A DNA stretch of 14,283 nucleotides, taken from an uncultured Rubrobacteraceae bacterium (GTDB taxonomy: Bacteria; Actinomycetota; Rubrobacteria; Rubrobacterales; Rubrobacteraceae). Below the pieces are notes generated by a model. It was given only the letters and a program-made list of their open reading frames with translations. It searched no databases and had not been told where the DNA came from. This document shows positions 1 through 7,726 of the stretch, piece after piece (within the stretch, counting starts at the first letter, position 1; each line of letters begins with the position of its first letter). A program made the position numbers and the translations under genes. The stretch spans positions 1 through 14,283 of the forward strand of contig CADCUW010000378.1 in NCBI GenBank assembly GCA_902805985.1. The letters run 5' to 3'.

Positions 1-804
1 CGGAGGACCCTGCGGCTGCCGCGCGGGGCCGGCACCGTGGCGCTCTCGGCGGGCGAGAGGCGTATCCGGTGTGTCCTGCGGCTCGAAGATCTGCGGGACC
101 TCGGCGCCGCCGTCCAGCGTTGCCGGCGGCTTCTGGACCTCGACGCCGACCCGGTGGCCGTCGCCGAAGCGCTCACCCCCGACGCCACGCTCGCGCCCCT
201 CGTCGCCCGCCGGCCCGGGCTACGCGTCCCCGGCAGCGTGGATGGGACAGAGCCCGCCGTGCGGGCTGTGCTCGGCCAGCAGGTCTCCGTCGCCGGTGCC
301 GGGACGCTCGCCGGCAGGCTCGTGGACCTGCGCGGCGAGGCGTTGGCGGAGGCGCTGGTGGAGCCGGATGCGGGGCTCACGCACCTGTTTCCGGTTCCCG
401 CGTCCCTGGTCGGATTGGAGGCTGGTGAGATCGGCCTTCCGGCGGTCCGGCACCGGGCGTTGGTGGGGCTGGCGCGGGCGCTGGAACTGGGAGAGGTCGC
501 GCTTGACCCCGGCGCGGACCGGGACGAGGCCCATCGACGGCTATTGTCGCTCCAGGGGATCGGACCCTGGACGGCCTCATACGTCGCCATGCGCGCCCTC
601 GGGGACCCCGACGCCTTCCTGCCGACGGACCTCGGGGTGCGCAAGGCCCTCGCCCGTCTCGGGCGTACGGACAACCCCGGGAGCGCCGAGAAGCTGGCGG
701 AGGGCTGGCGGCCCTGGCGCTCATACGCCGTGCAGCACCTGTGGGCGGGCCTCGAAGCCGCGCCCATCGAGAAGAGAGAACGTCGAGAGGAGACGGTCGC
801 ATGA
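1..804 (+). CDS. alkA: DNA-3-methyladenine glycosylase II (AlkA), 5' partial
   Basis: Base-excision repair glycosylase that removes alkylated purines. The frame is open through base 1 and the residues before the first GTG (position 37) already match the family (RRTLRLPRG), so the gene starts left of the window and the GTG at 37 is not the real start. The visible 267 residues hold the end of the AlkA N-terminal domain, then the helix-hairpin-helix GPD fold: PAVRAVLGQQVSVAGAGTLA, the hairpin LQGIGPWTASYVAMRA (bases about 550-600), and FLPTDLGVRKAL, where the Asp at 628-630 corresponds to catalytic Asp238 of E. coli AlkA. WRPWRSYAVQHLW near the C-terminus also matches AlkA. In actinobacteria this domain is often fused behind an Ada-type regulatory half; whether it is here cannot be seen. 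It overlaps ogt by 4 bases (ATGA), implying translational coupling. Confidence 0.93.
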   Translation, partial: RRTLRLPRGAGTVALSAGERRIRCVLRLEDLRDLGAAVQRCRRLLDLDADPVAVAEALTPDATLAPLVARRPGLRVPGSVDGTEPAVRAVLGQQVSVAGAGTLAGRLVDLRGEALAEALVEPDAGLTHLFPVPASLVGLEAGEIGLPAVRHRALVGLARALELGEVALDPGADRDEAHRRLLSLQGIGPWTASYVAMRALGDPDAFLPTDLGVRKALARLGRTDNPGSAEKLAEGWRPWRSYAVQHLWAGLEAAPIEKRERREETVA

Positions 805-1307
805 ACGCTTACGTGGACACGGTCGAGTCGCCCGCCGGGGAGCTGGCCTTCGCGGTGGACGGAGAGGGGGCGCTGGTCTCGCTCCATTTCGTCGAGGGGG
901 ATGGGCTGGGGATGGAGGAGTCGCTGGAGGATGAGGGTTTCGTGCTCCTGCGCGGCGAGGGGCGGACCGCCGGGGCGCGGGAGGAGTTGCGGGAATACTA
1001 CGCCGGCGAGCGTCGGGAGTTTGGGTTGCCGCTCGCGCTCGTCGGGTCCGAGTGGCAGAGGGCCGTGTGGATGGAGCTCACGCGCATCCCTTACGGGGAG
1101 ACGCGCTCCTACGGGGAGATAGCGGATCTCCTGGACCGTCCGGGAGCGGCGCGGGCCGTTGGCCGGGCCAACGCGACCAACCGGCTGCCGCTGGTCGTGC
1201 CGTGCCACAGGGTCATAGCCGCGGACGGGTCGCTCGGGGGTTTCAACGGGGGCCTGCACATCAAGGAGCGGCTGCTGGAGCACGAGCGTCGGGTGGTGGG
1301 GTCTTGA
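801..1307 (+). CDS. ogt: Methylated-DNA--protein-cysteine methyltransferase
   Basis: Suicide repair protein that moves the alkyl group from O6-alkylguanine (or O4-alkylthymine) to its own cysteine. The 168-residue product carries the hallmark PCHRV with acceptor Cys135, preceded by the DNA-binding helix-turn-helix segment IPYGETRSYGEIADLL and the Arg-finger/Asn stretch AVGRANATNRLPLVVP; this is the usual length of the family. The start is ATG 801 with ribosome site GAGAGGAGA (785-793) 7 bases upstream. A longer reading frame starts at 741 but lacks this context and extends into alkA. It overlaps the alkA stop by 4 bases, so the two direct-repair and excision-repair activities for alkylation damage are co-translated. 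The symbol ogt is the generic name for this single-domain form. Confidence 0.95.
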   Translation: MNAYVDTVESPAGELAFAVDGEGALVSLHFVEGDGLGMEESLEDEGFVLLRGEGRTAGAREELREYYAGERREFGLPLALVGSEWQRAVWMELTRIPYGETRSYGEIADLLDRPGAARAVGRANATNRLPLVVPCHRVIAADGSLGGFNGGLHIKERLLEHERRVVGS

Positions 1308-1332
1308 CCGTCCCGGCCTCGGAGCGTCCGGC

Positions 1333-2220
1333 TTGACGGGGCGCGACCTCGCGGCGCTGGTCACCCTCGGTGCCCTCTGGGGGGCGTCGTTCCTGTTCAT
1401 CCGGGTGGCCGTGCCGGCGCTCGGGCCGTTCGTGCTCGTGGGGCTGCGCGTCGGGCTGGCGGCGCTCGTGCTCACGCTATTCGCGGTGGCAACGGGACGC
1501 GCGCTCAAACTGCGGGGACGGTGGGGGCCGCTGCTGTTCGTGGGGATCGCAAACACGGCGGTGCCGTTCTCCCTGATCTCGGCTTCCGAGGTACACCTCA
1601 CCGCGTCCCTGGCCGCCATCCTGAACTCGACCACCGTGCTGTTCACGGCGCTCGTCGCCGCCGTGTGGCTCGGGGACCCGTTGACGCCAAAGAAGATCGT
1701 GGGCGTCCTGCTCGGCATCTTCGGGGTCGCGGTACTCGTTGGCTGGGACCCGTTGCCCCTGAGCCCCATCGTCCTGCTCTCCATCGCGGCGGTGCTCGGC
1801 GCCTCCCTCTGCTACGGCGTCGGCGGCGTCTACACCAAGCGTACCTTCGCCGGCGTCCCGCCTCTGACCCTGGCCGTCGGGCAGCAGACGGCCGCGGCCG
1901 GCGTCATGATCCCCATCGCGCTCACGGACCTGCCGGGCGAGACGCCGTCGGTGGCGGTGGCGCTCTGCGTGCTCGGGCTCGCGGTCCTATCGACCGCCGT
2001 CGCATACCTGCTGTTCTTCCACCTCATCAGCAGCGCCGGGCCGACCGCGACCTCAACCGTCACGCTCATCGTCCCTGTCTTCGGCCTTATCTTCGGGGTT
2101 CTGTTCCTCGGCGAGCCGGTCGGCGTCGGCACCATCGCCGGCCTCGTCGTGATCCTCTCCAGCGTCGTCCTCATCACCGGCATCAAGTTTAGGAAAGTCG
2201 GAAAGTCTCCGGCCAGCTAA
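1333..2220 (+). CDS. EamA/DMT-superfamily transporter
   Basis: Inner-membrane permease of the drug/metabolite transporter superfamily, 295 residues with about ten hydrophobic helices in two EamA repeats (roughly residues 5-135 and 145-285). Family hallmarks: an N-terminal LWGASFLFIRVA segment, the end-of-repeat pattern FTALVAAVWLGDPLTPKKIVGVLLG, and its second-repeat counterpart VFGLIFGVLFLGEPVGVGTIAGL. The start is TTG 1333, with GGAG at 1321-1324 eight bases upstream; it lies 25 bases after the ogt stop, so it probably shares the alkA-ogt transcript. The substrate cannot be told from sequence. Its TAA stop shares bases with the TAG stop of the convergent thioesterase gene. Confidence 0.9.
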   Translation: MTGRDLAALVTLGALWGASFLFIRVAVPALGPFVLVGLRVGLAALVLTLFAVATGRALKLRGRWGPLLFVGIANTAVPFSLISASEVHLTASLAAILNSTTVLFTALVAAVWLGDPLTPKKIVGVLLGIFGVAVLVGWDPLPLSPIVLLSIAAVLGASLCYGVGGVYTKRTFAGVPPLTLAVGQQTAAAGVMIPIALTDLPGETPSVAVALCVLGLAVLSTAVAYLLFFHLISSAGPTATSTVTLIVPVFGLIFGVLFLGEPVGVGTIAGLVVILSSVVLITGIKFRKVGKSPAS

Positions 2221-2615
2221 CGTGGGTACAGGATCATCTGCGTGCAGCGGAAGAGCGCGATGGCCTTCCCCCCGCCCGTCACCGTCGCGTCCCACACCTG
2301 CGTTGTGCGCCCGCCGTGCACGAGCCGCGCCTCGCACTCGATAATGCCCTCCCTGGCGGTGCCGAGGAAGTTGCTCTTGAGCTCTATGGTCGTGAAGCCC
2401 GTGGCGCCCTCGGGCAGGCCCACGAACGTGCCGTAGCCGCAAGAGGTGTCAGCGAGCGCCACGACGGTCGCGGCGTGTAGGTACCCGTTCGGGGCCAGAA
2501 GCTCCTCCCTCAACTCCAGCCGGCTGGAGATGCTCTGCTCCCCGGCGCCGACTATTTCGAGCCCGATCAGGCCCGGCAGCGCGCCCTCGCTGCGCCGGTT
2601 CAACTCGTCAAGCAC
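2217..2615 (-). CDS. PaaI-family hotdog-fold thioesterase
   Basis: Acyl-CoA thioesterase-like protein of the PaaI/YbgC/DUF4442 hotdog superfamily, about 132 residues. The line NGYLHAATVVALADTSCGYG is the hotdog central helix (canonical form N-x-x-G-x-x-H-G-G-x-x-x-x-L-A-D; here the second G of HGG is replaced by AA), followed by TTIELKSNFLGTAREGIIECEARLVHGGRTTQVWDATV, the typical beta-strand set. I chose GTG 2615 because GGAGG (complement of 2623-2627) lies 7 bases upstream and it overlaps the end of the permease remnant by 8 bases, as in an operon. An in-frame TTG at 2642 would add 9 residues but lacks a good ribosome site. It probably acts on small aryl- or acyl-CoA esters; the substrate is unknown. 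Confidence 0.85.
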   Translation of the reverse strand: MLDELNRRSEGALPGLIGLEIVGAGEQSISSRLELREELLAPNGYLHAATVVALADTSCGYGTFVGLPEGATGFTTIELKSNFLGTAREGIIECEARLVHGGRTTQVWDATVTGGGKAIALFRCTQMILYPR

Positions 2616-3055
2616 CGCTCCGCCTCCAGCCTCTGCCCTCAACGACGGACCATTCTCTCAGAGTTGCGAGGGCCGCGTGCCTCCCGGCGCTCCCGTCCTT
2701 CCCCTCCGCCAGGCGGCTCTTGCGGTAGCCGTAGAGAAAATAGACGGCGATGCCGAGCGCCATCCAGACGCCGAAGCGCAGCCACGTGACGAGCGGCAGG
2801 TTCAGCATCAAGAAGGCGCAGTCGAGGACCGCCGGGATCGGGACGAGCGGCACCAGCGGCGTACGGAAGGCGCGCGGCAGGTCCGGCGTGATCCGCCGCG
2901 GCGATGCCGGTGAGCACGAAGATGCCGGCCCCTATGACCACGCCTATCCCGAAGACCACCAGATCCAAGGGCCCCAGCGCCTTCCTTAGCCTGAACCTCG
3001 GCTCCTCGGTGTCCTGGATGGACCTCTCCACGGACTTTGTCCTCAACGCCTTCAA
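2608..3055 (-). pseudogene. APC-family amino-acid permease remnant, internal deletion
   Basis: The first about 55 codons from TTG 3055 (ribosome site GGAGATAG just upstream) encode a well-preserved N-terminus of a cationic amino-acid/APC permease: LRKALGPLDLVVFGIGVVIGAGIFVLTGIAA. Instead of the expected 11 or so further helices, the DNA then jumps to a family C-terminus in another frame: PDLPRAFRTPLVPLVPIPAV, followed by LDCAFLMLNLPLVTWLRFGVW and YFLYGYRKSRL, ending at 2608. The join lies near 2885-2905. A normal member is about 450-500 residues, so around 1 kb of the middle is gone and the two ends are out of frame. The N-terminal frame reads on as nonsense to 2639. The product cannot be a working transporter. 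It formerly preceded the thioesterase gene in an operon. Confidence 0.85.
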
Positions 3056-3150
3056 TCTATCTCCAATCTCGTATGCGAAGTGTAGAAGGGCGCGCTCTAG
3101 AACACGGACCGCGCATGGCCAAAAGGTGTAGTGGGGTAGGATTCATCACG

Positions 3151-3183
3151 TTGATTTCGGATACGAGCGGGTAGAATCTTTCG
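3151..3183 (+). promoter_or_regulatory. Promoter of mfd, leaderless type
   Basis: A -10-like TAGAAT sits at 3172-3177, with TTGATT at 3151-3156 as a possible -35 (spacing 15, short of the optimum). The first base of the mfd GTG codon (3184) is 7 bases after the -10 hexamer, where transcription would begin. No Shine-Dalgarno sequence precedes the GTG. Together this fits the TANNNT-then-RTG arrangement known for leaderless genes in actinobacteria. The transcription start itself is inferred. Confidence 0.6.
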
Positions 3184-6100
3184 GTGAGCGAGAAGACCCG
3201 AACGAGGCTCCTGCGCGCCCCGCGTCGCATCCGGTCCTACCTGGCGGCGAACGCCGCCGGGCCGGTCGTGCTGCTCGCGGCGAGCGAGGAGGCGGCCGAG
3301 CGCTACGCGGGCGAGGCGGCGGTCTTTGCCGACGGTCCCGTGGTCCACCTGCCCTCCCGCGGCGTCGCGTTCGGGGACGTCTTCGAGCCGGCCGTCACGC
3401 GGGTGGGGCGGCGCCAGCGGGCGCTCGGGTCGTTCGCCTCGGCCCGCCTGGTGGTGGCGGGGCCGCTGGCGTTCATGGAGAAGACGCCGCTCTACGAGCC
3501 GCTCGGGCTCTCCGGCGGGACAGAGGTCGGGCTCGACGAGACCCTTGAGCGGCTGGTGGTGCTCGGCTACGAGCGGGTGGACCGGGCCTCGCGGCCTGGG
3601 GAGTTCGCGGTGCGCGGCGGCATCGTGGACGTCTTCCCGAGCACCCGCCGCTCGCCCGTGCGCATCGAGTGGTGGGGCGACGAGGTCGAGAGCGTCCGCG
3701 CCGTCTCTTTGGCGACCCAGCGCGTGGTGCGGGAGCTCGAAGGCGTCACCGTTTACGCCGCCCGCGAGGGGGACCTGGCCGGCCTCGCGGCGGCGGCCGG
3801 CGATGGGTTCCCCGAGGAGGCCCGTCGGGGTGCCAGGGTGCCGGGTCTTGACCGGCTCCTCCTCGACCTCGACCCCGTCTCTCCGGCGGGGCTCTTGCCG
3901 GCGGGCTTCGAGGTGTGGCGCGAGGGTCCGCAGGAGGGATTGCCCGAGGACCTCGAGGACCTCGTCGGGGAGATGTACGAGGAGACGCTGCCGGAGTCCG
4001 ACGTCGAGTTCTCGTTGGGTGAGGAGGGGGAGGAGGTCTCCGCGCCGCCGGTCGCTGCGTTCGCCGACTCGTTGCGGGAGGCGGCCCGCAGGCTGGACAC
4101 GCTGGTGGACGGTGGGCTCGCGGTCTTTGTGGCCTGCGCCTCCGGCGGGGAGGCCCGGCGGACGGTCTACGCGTTCGGGGAGATCAACCGCACGGTGAGG
4201 GAGGCCGGGCGGGTGGACGCCTCTCTGCCGCCAGGCCTCTACGCGATCCCTGGTCCGGTCGAAGAGGGCTTTACCTACCCGGAGGGTGGGATCTCCGTCG
4301 TGCGCCGGGACTCTCTTCTCGGCCGCAGGCGCGAGGTGAAGCGCCGCCCGGGCCGGGTCGTCTCCTCCTTCGCGGACCTGAAGGTCGGGGATTTGGTCGT
4401 CCACGCCTCGCAGGGCATCGGGCGGTTCGAGGGGCTGGTGGCCAAGGAGGTTCTCGGGGCCACGAGGGACTACATGCAGGTCACCTACAGGGGCGAGGAC
4501 ACGCTCTTCGTCCCCTACGAGCAGATGGAGCTTTTACACAAGTACATCGGCGGCGAGGGGACGCGCCTGGACAAGCTCGGCGGCTCGACCTGGGCGCAGG
4601 TCACCGATAAGGTCCGAAAGAGGGTCAAGGCTCTGGCAGGCGAGTTGCTTCGCCTCTACGCCCGGCGGGCGGCGGCGCCGGGGTATGCGTTCCCGCCGGA
4701 CGGCGAGTGGGAGCGGGAGCTCGAGGAGGGCTTCCCCTACCAGGAGACCCCTGACCAGGAGGCGGCCATCGCCGCCGTCAAGGCGGACATGCAGAGGCCG
4801 CACCCGACCGACCGGCTCGTCTGCGGGGACGTCGGGTTCGGCAAGACCGAGGTCGCCGTGAGGGCCGCGTTCAAGGCCACGCTCGCTGGGAAGCAGACCA
4901 TGATGCTCGCGCCGACGACCATTCTCGTGCAGCAGCACGAGCGGACCTTCAAGAGCCGCCTCGGCCACTTCGCCGTCCGCGTGGAGAGCCTCTCGCGCTT
5001 CACCAGGCCCGCCGAGCGGCGCCGCATCCTAAAGGACTTCGCCGCCGGGGAGGTCGACGTGCTCATCGGGACGCACGCGCTGCTCGGCTCGGAGGTCTCG
5101 CCAAAGGACCTCGGCCTCATCGTCGTGGACGAGGAGCAGCGCTTCGGGGTGAAGCACAAGGAGCGGCTCAAGGAGTTCAAGTCCAGCGTCGACGTCGTCA
5201 CCCTGACGGCCACCCCCATACCGCGCACCATGCAGATGGGGATGGCTTCCTTGCGCGACATTAGCGTCATAGAGACCCCGCCGGCCGGGCGGCGCAGCAT
5301 CCTCACCCACGTCGGCCCGTACGATGAGGACCTGGTCCGGCGGGCCATGGAGCGGGAGCTGGCGCGGGGCGGGCAGACCTTCTTCGTCCACAACAGGGTC
5401 GAGAGCATAGACGAGGTCGCAGAGCGGCTGCGCTCGCTCGTGCCTGGCGCCACGTTCGTCACGGCGCACGGGCAGATGCCCGAGAGGGCGCTCGAAGGGG
5501 TGATGCGCCACTTCCTCGACGGCCGGGCCGACGTGCTCGTCACGACGACCATCGTCGAGAGCGGCCTGGACGTGGCGAGCGCCAACACCCTCATCGTGGA
5601 CCGGGCCGACGCGATGGGGCTGGCGCAGCTCTACCAGCTGCGCGGCAGGATCGGGCGCTCCAGCCAGCAGGGCTACGCCTACCTCTTCGCGCCGCTCGGC
5701 GCCACGGTAGAGTCCCAGAAGCGGCTCGAAGCGCTCATGGACTTTACGGAGCTAGGCAGCGGCTTCGCCATAGCCATGCGGGACCTCGAGATCCGGGGCG
5801 CCGGCAACCTCCTCGGCGCCGAGCAGTCAGGCCACATAGCGGCCGTCGGCTTCGAGATGTACCTCCAGCTCCTCGAAGAGGCCGTCTCCCAGGCCAGGGG
5901 CGAGGCGCCCGAACGCGAGGAGGCGCGCCCGGTCATCGTGGAGCTCTCGCTCGACGCGTACCTGCCTCCCGAGTATGTGATGGACGAGATAGAGCGCGTG
6001 GACCTCTACCGCCGCGCCTCCGGCACCCAGTCGCTGGCGGAGGTAGACGATCTTGCGGAGGAGCTCACCGACCGCTTCGGCCCGCTGCCGGACCCCGCCC

Positions 6101-6348
6101 TCAACCTACTTGGCCTCTCCCGGACGCGGCTGCTGGCCCAGAACGTGGGCGCGACCGCCGTCAACTACCGCTCCGGCACGCTCGCCGTCTCCGGCGTCAC
6201 CGCCGGCCCCGTCCACGCCGCCCGCATCAGGAAGAACACCGGCGGCGTCCTCGGCGGCAGGGAGGGCCGGGTCACCGTGGGCGGTTCGGATCTCGGCCCG
6301 CTGGAACTCGCCGAGACGACGCTCCGGGCGCTGGATTTGAAGGGCTGA
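3184..6348 (+). CDS. mfd: Transcription-repair coupling factor Mfd
   Basis: ATP-driven DNA translocase that pushes stalled RNA polymerase off lesions and recruits UvrA for nucleotide-excision repair. The 1054-residue product is a little shorter than E. coli Mfd (1148). Domains in order: UvrB-homology module (about 1-220, with VRGGIVDVFPS around residue 144-153); the CarD-like RNA-polymerase interaction domain (about 395-470, KVGDLVVHASQGIGRFEG from residue 400); superfamily 2 helicase lobes with Walker A GDVGFGKT (548-555), DEEQ (649-652) and motif III TATPIPRT (675-682); the second lobe with VTTTIVESGLDV and QLYQLRGRIGRS; and the C-terminal TRCF domain (about 890-1010). All key motifs are intact. 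The start GTG has no ribosome site and is probably read leaderless. It opens the conserved actinobacterial mfd-to-DUF501 block. Confidence 0.97.
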   Translation: MSEKTRTRLLRAPRRIRSYLAANAAGPVVLLAASEEAAERYAGEAAVFADGPVVHLPSRGVAFGDVFEPAVTRVGRRQRALGSFASARLVVAGPLAFMEKTPLYEPLGLSGGTEVGLDETLERLVVLGYERVDRASRPGEFAVRGGIVDVFPSTRRSPVRIEWWGDEVESVRAVSLATQRVVRELEGVTVYAAREGDLAGLAAAAGDGFPEEARRGARVPGLDRLLLDLDPVSPAGLLPAGFEVWREGPQEGLPEDLEDLVGEMYEETLPESDVEFSLGEEGEEVSAPPVAAFADSLREAARRLDTLVDGGLAVFVACASGGEARRTVYAFGEINRTVREAGRVDASLPPGLYAIPGPVEEGFTYPEGGISVVRRDSLLGRRREVKRRPGRVVSSFADLKVGDLVVHASQGIGRFEGLVAKEVLGATRDYMQVTYRGEDTLFVPYEQMELLHKYIGGEGTRLDKLGGSTWAQVTDKVRKRVKALAGELLRLYARRAAAPGYAFPPDGEWERELEEGFPYQETPDQEAAIAAVKADMQRPHPTDRLVCGDVGFGKTEVAVRAAFKATLAGKQTMMLAPTTILVQQHERTFKSRLGHFAVRVESLSRFTRPAERRRILKDFAAGEVDVLIGTHALLGSEVSPKDLGLIVVDEEQRFGVKHKERLKEFKSSVDVVTLTATPIPRTMQMGMASLRDISVIETPPAGRRSILTHVGPYDEDLVRRAMERELARGGQTFFVHNRVESIDEVAERLRSLVPGATFVTAHGQMPERALEGVMRHFLDGRADVLVTTTIVESGLDVASANTLIVDRADAMGLAQLYQLRGRIGRSSQQGYAYLFAPLGATVESQKRLEALMDFTELGSGFAIAMRDLEIRGAGNLLGAEQSGHIAAVGFEMYLQLLEEAVSQARGEAPEREEARPVIVELSLDAYLPPEYVMDEIERVDLYRRASGTQSLAEVDDLAEELTDRFGPLPDPALNLLGLSRTRLLAQNVGATAVNYRSGTLAVSGVTAGPVHAARIRKNTGGVLGGREGRVTVGGSDLGPLELAETTLRALDLKG

Positions 6349-6377
6349 CCTCCGCGCCTCTTCGAAGAGCGTAAGTA

Positions 6378-6419
6378 ACAGAGAGACGCGGGATGCTAAC
6401 CCATTCCGCGTCTCTCTGT
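6378..6419. terminator. Bidirectional hairpin between convergent genes
   Basis: A perfect 14-base inverted repeat, ACAGAGAGACGCGG (6378-6391) against CCGCGTCTCTCTGT (6406-6419), extends by three more pairs including one G-U, leaving an 8-base loop. It lies 29 bases after the mfd stop and 14 bases after the end of the convergent sigma-locus gene, so it can end transcription from both sides. No T-run follows on either strand, so it may be a U-tract-less terminator. Confidence 0.75.
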
Positions 6420-6433
6420 CGGACCACGTCCGG

Positions 6434-7726
6434 CTACCTCTCCGGTGCCATGAACTCGAAGGTCCAGGGGCCCTCGATCTTCTTCCCGCCTTCATATTCT
6501 TGCTTCGCCTGTTCTGTCCTGGGATATCCGAGGATCTCCGTTACTGTCACGGAGGAGCGTCCCTCGACAGGATCTTCAATCGTGAGCGACCAGCAGCCGC
6601 CCTCTAGCGGATCGACCGGGAGAGGTTCTTCGGTTTTGATTCCCGTCTGGGCCGTGCTCGGGCGCCACTCGTAGTCATCGTTCGTGGGTTCGAGGCAGAC
6701 GATCGCCTGCGGCTTGCCGGGAGAGTTCAATACCCGCTCCAGGGTTAACGTGACCCCCCCGGCCGTCTCCTTCTGGCCGACCTCGACTACGGGGACGGGG
6801 CGTACGGGAACCTCCAAGTCGAAGGCGAAGGGGCCGACACGGTCCCATCCGTCCCGTGGCGCTTCGATCTCCCCCTGCCAACCCGGTGGGAAGATCGGCT
6901 GCTCTTCGATCGCGACTTTCAGGCGGAACCGGTGCTTTTCGCCTGGCTCCAGTCGTTCCGAGGGCGCGAAGATAGCCACGTTCGGCTTGGGCTGCGCCAG
7001 GTCGCCTGGATCGTCGGCCGAGTACGCCGTACTGCCCTGGATCAGATCGAAGTCCTGCCCGGTTTCGTCGGTGAGATCCACGCGGGGCGGGAGCTCGGCT
7101 TCTTCTTCTACGGGTGTCCTGTCTGTGTCGTCTATCTGGAGGGGTGAGAGCTCGCTGGGATGCCCTTCGGAGGCCCGATTCTCTCTCGTGTCCTGCACGC
7201 TGTAACCGACCACCACGAATCCCGCGTCGGCGTAGGCGTATTCGAGGGTAACTTTCGCGCCGTCGGCAGCCTGCTCCTGGCCTATCTCCGTACCGACATC
7301 CCGTCCCGTGCTGCTGCCCGGCAGGGCTTCCCGGAACACGTCGTAGACGAGTGGGAAGCCTGCGTAGGCGCCCATGCCGAAGAGCACGAACAACGCGGCA
7401 GCGAGCGCCACACCGGCCCTGGTCTTCGGCAGGAACCTTCGGGAACGGTGGGTGGGCGCGGCGGCGCGGGCTCCGAGCCTGCCTTCGATCTCCGTCCAGG
7501 GCTGCGGCGTGGGGGAGATGCCCCACTCGGCGCAGCCTTCGAGCGCCGCCCGTGATGCCGGGGCTTTGGCGGTCGTTCGTTCCGGTCGCAGGAGCTTTGA
7601 GAGGCGCTTGCGGGCGGCATGGAGCCTCCATTTGACGGTGCCCGGCGGGGAGCCGCCGCTCTCGGACATCTCGGCCTCGCTCATGCCGAGGTAGTAGCGT
7701 TGGACTACGGCGGCCCGCTGGGCGGG
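6434..7726 (-). CDS. Sigma-70 region 4 + membrane-anchored extracytoplasmic domain (frame-shifted continuation)
   Basis: This frame begins, in homology terms, just after the G-run at 7724-7728 and has no good start of its own there; the first internal ATG is at 7684. It encodes sigma region 4 (PAQRAAVVQRYYLGMSEAEM, then PPGTVKWRLHAARKRLSKLL), a linker of about 60 residues ending in the basic RSRRFLPKTR, one transmembrane helix (AGVALAAALFVLFGMGAYAG, bases about 7357-7416), and a roughly 300-residue acidic domain running to TAG 6434. The part after the helix resembles DUF4179-type extracytoplasmic domains usually found in anti-sigma proteins (VYDVFREALPG, then KVTLEYAYADAGFVVVGYSV); that family name is my judgement from pattern. 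The positive residues before the helix predict cytoplasmic region 4 and outside C-terminus. Upstream and in another frame lies the matching region 2. It is either a broken gene, a frameshifted fusion, or a two-piece sigma. Confidence 0.75.
   Translation of the reverse strand, partial: PAQRAAVVQRYYLGMSEAEMSESGGSPPGTVKWRLHAARKRLSKLLRPERTTAKAPASRAALEGCAEWGISPTPQPWTEIEGRLGARAAAPTHRSRRFLPKTRAGVALAAALFVLFGMGAYAGFPLVYDVFREALPGSSTGRDVGTEIGQEQAADGAKVTLEYAYADAGFVVVGYSVQDTRENRASEGHPSELSPLQIDDTDRTPVEEEAELPPRVDLTDETGQDFDLIQGSTAYSADDPGDLAQPKPNVAIFAPSERLEPGEKHRFRLKVAIEEQPIFPPGWQGEIEAPRDGWDRVGPFAFDLEVPVRPVPVVEVGQKETAGGVTLTLERVLNSPGKPQAIVCLEPTNDDYEWRPSTAQTGIKTEEPLPVDPLEGGCWSLTIEDPVEGRSSVTVTEILGYPRTEQAKQEYEGGKKIEGPWTFEFMAPER

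Noticed and set aside
741..800. Longer N-terminus for the Ogt protein
   Set aside because: It would overlap alkA by 64 bases; ATG 801 has a well-placed ribosome site and fits family length.
3097..4404. 435-residue open frame on the minus strand opposite mfd
   Set aside because: Low-complexity Arg/Pro/Gly-rich translation, antisense to a fully conserved gene; a by-product of high GC.
4737..5594. 285-residue minus-strand frame opposite the Mfd helicase domain
   Set aside because: Ser/Arg/Thr-rich shadow of the conserved helicase motifs; no family resemblance.
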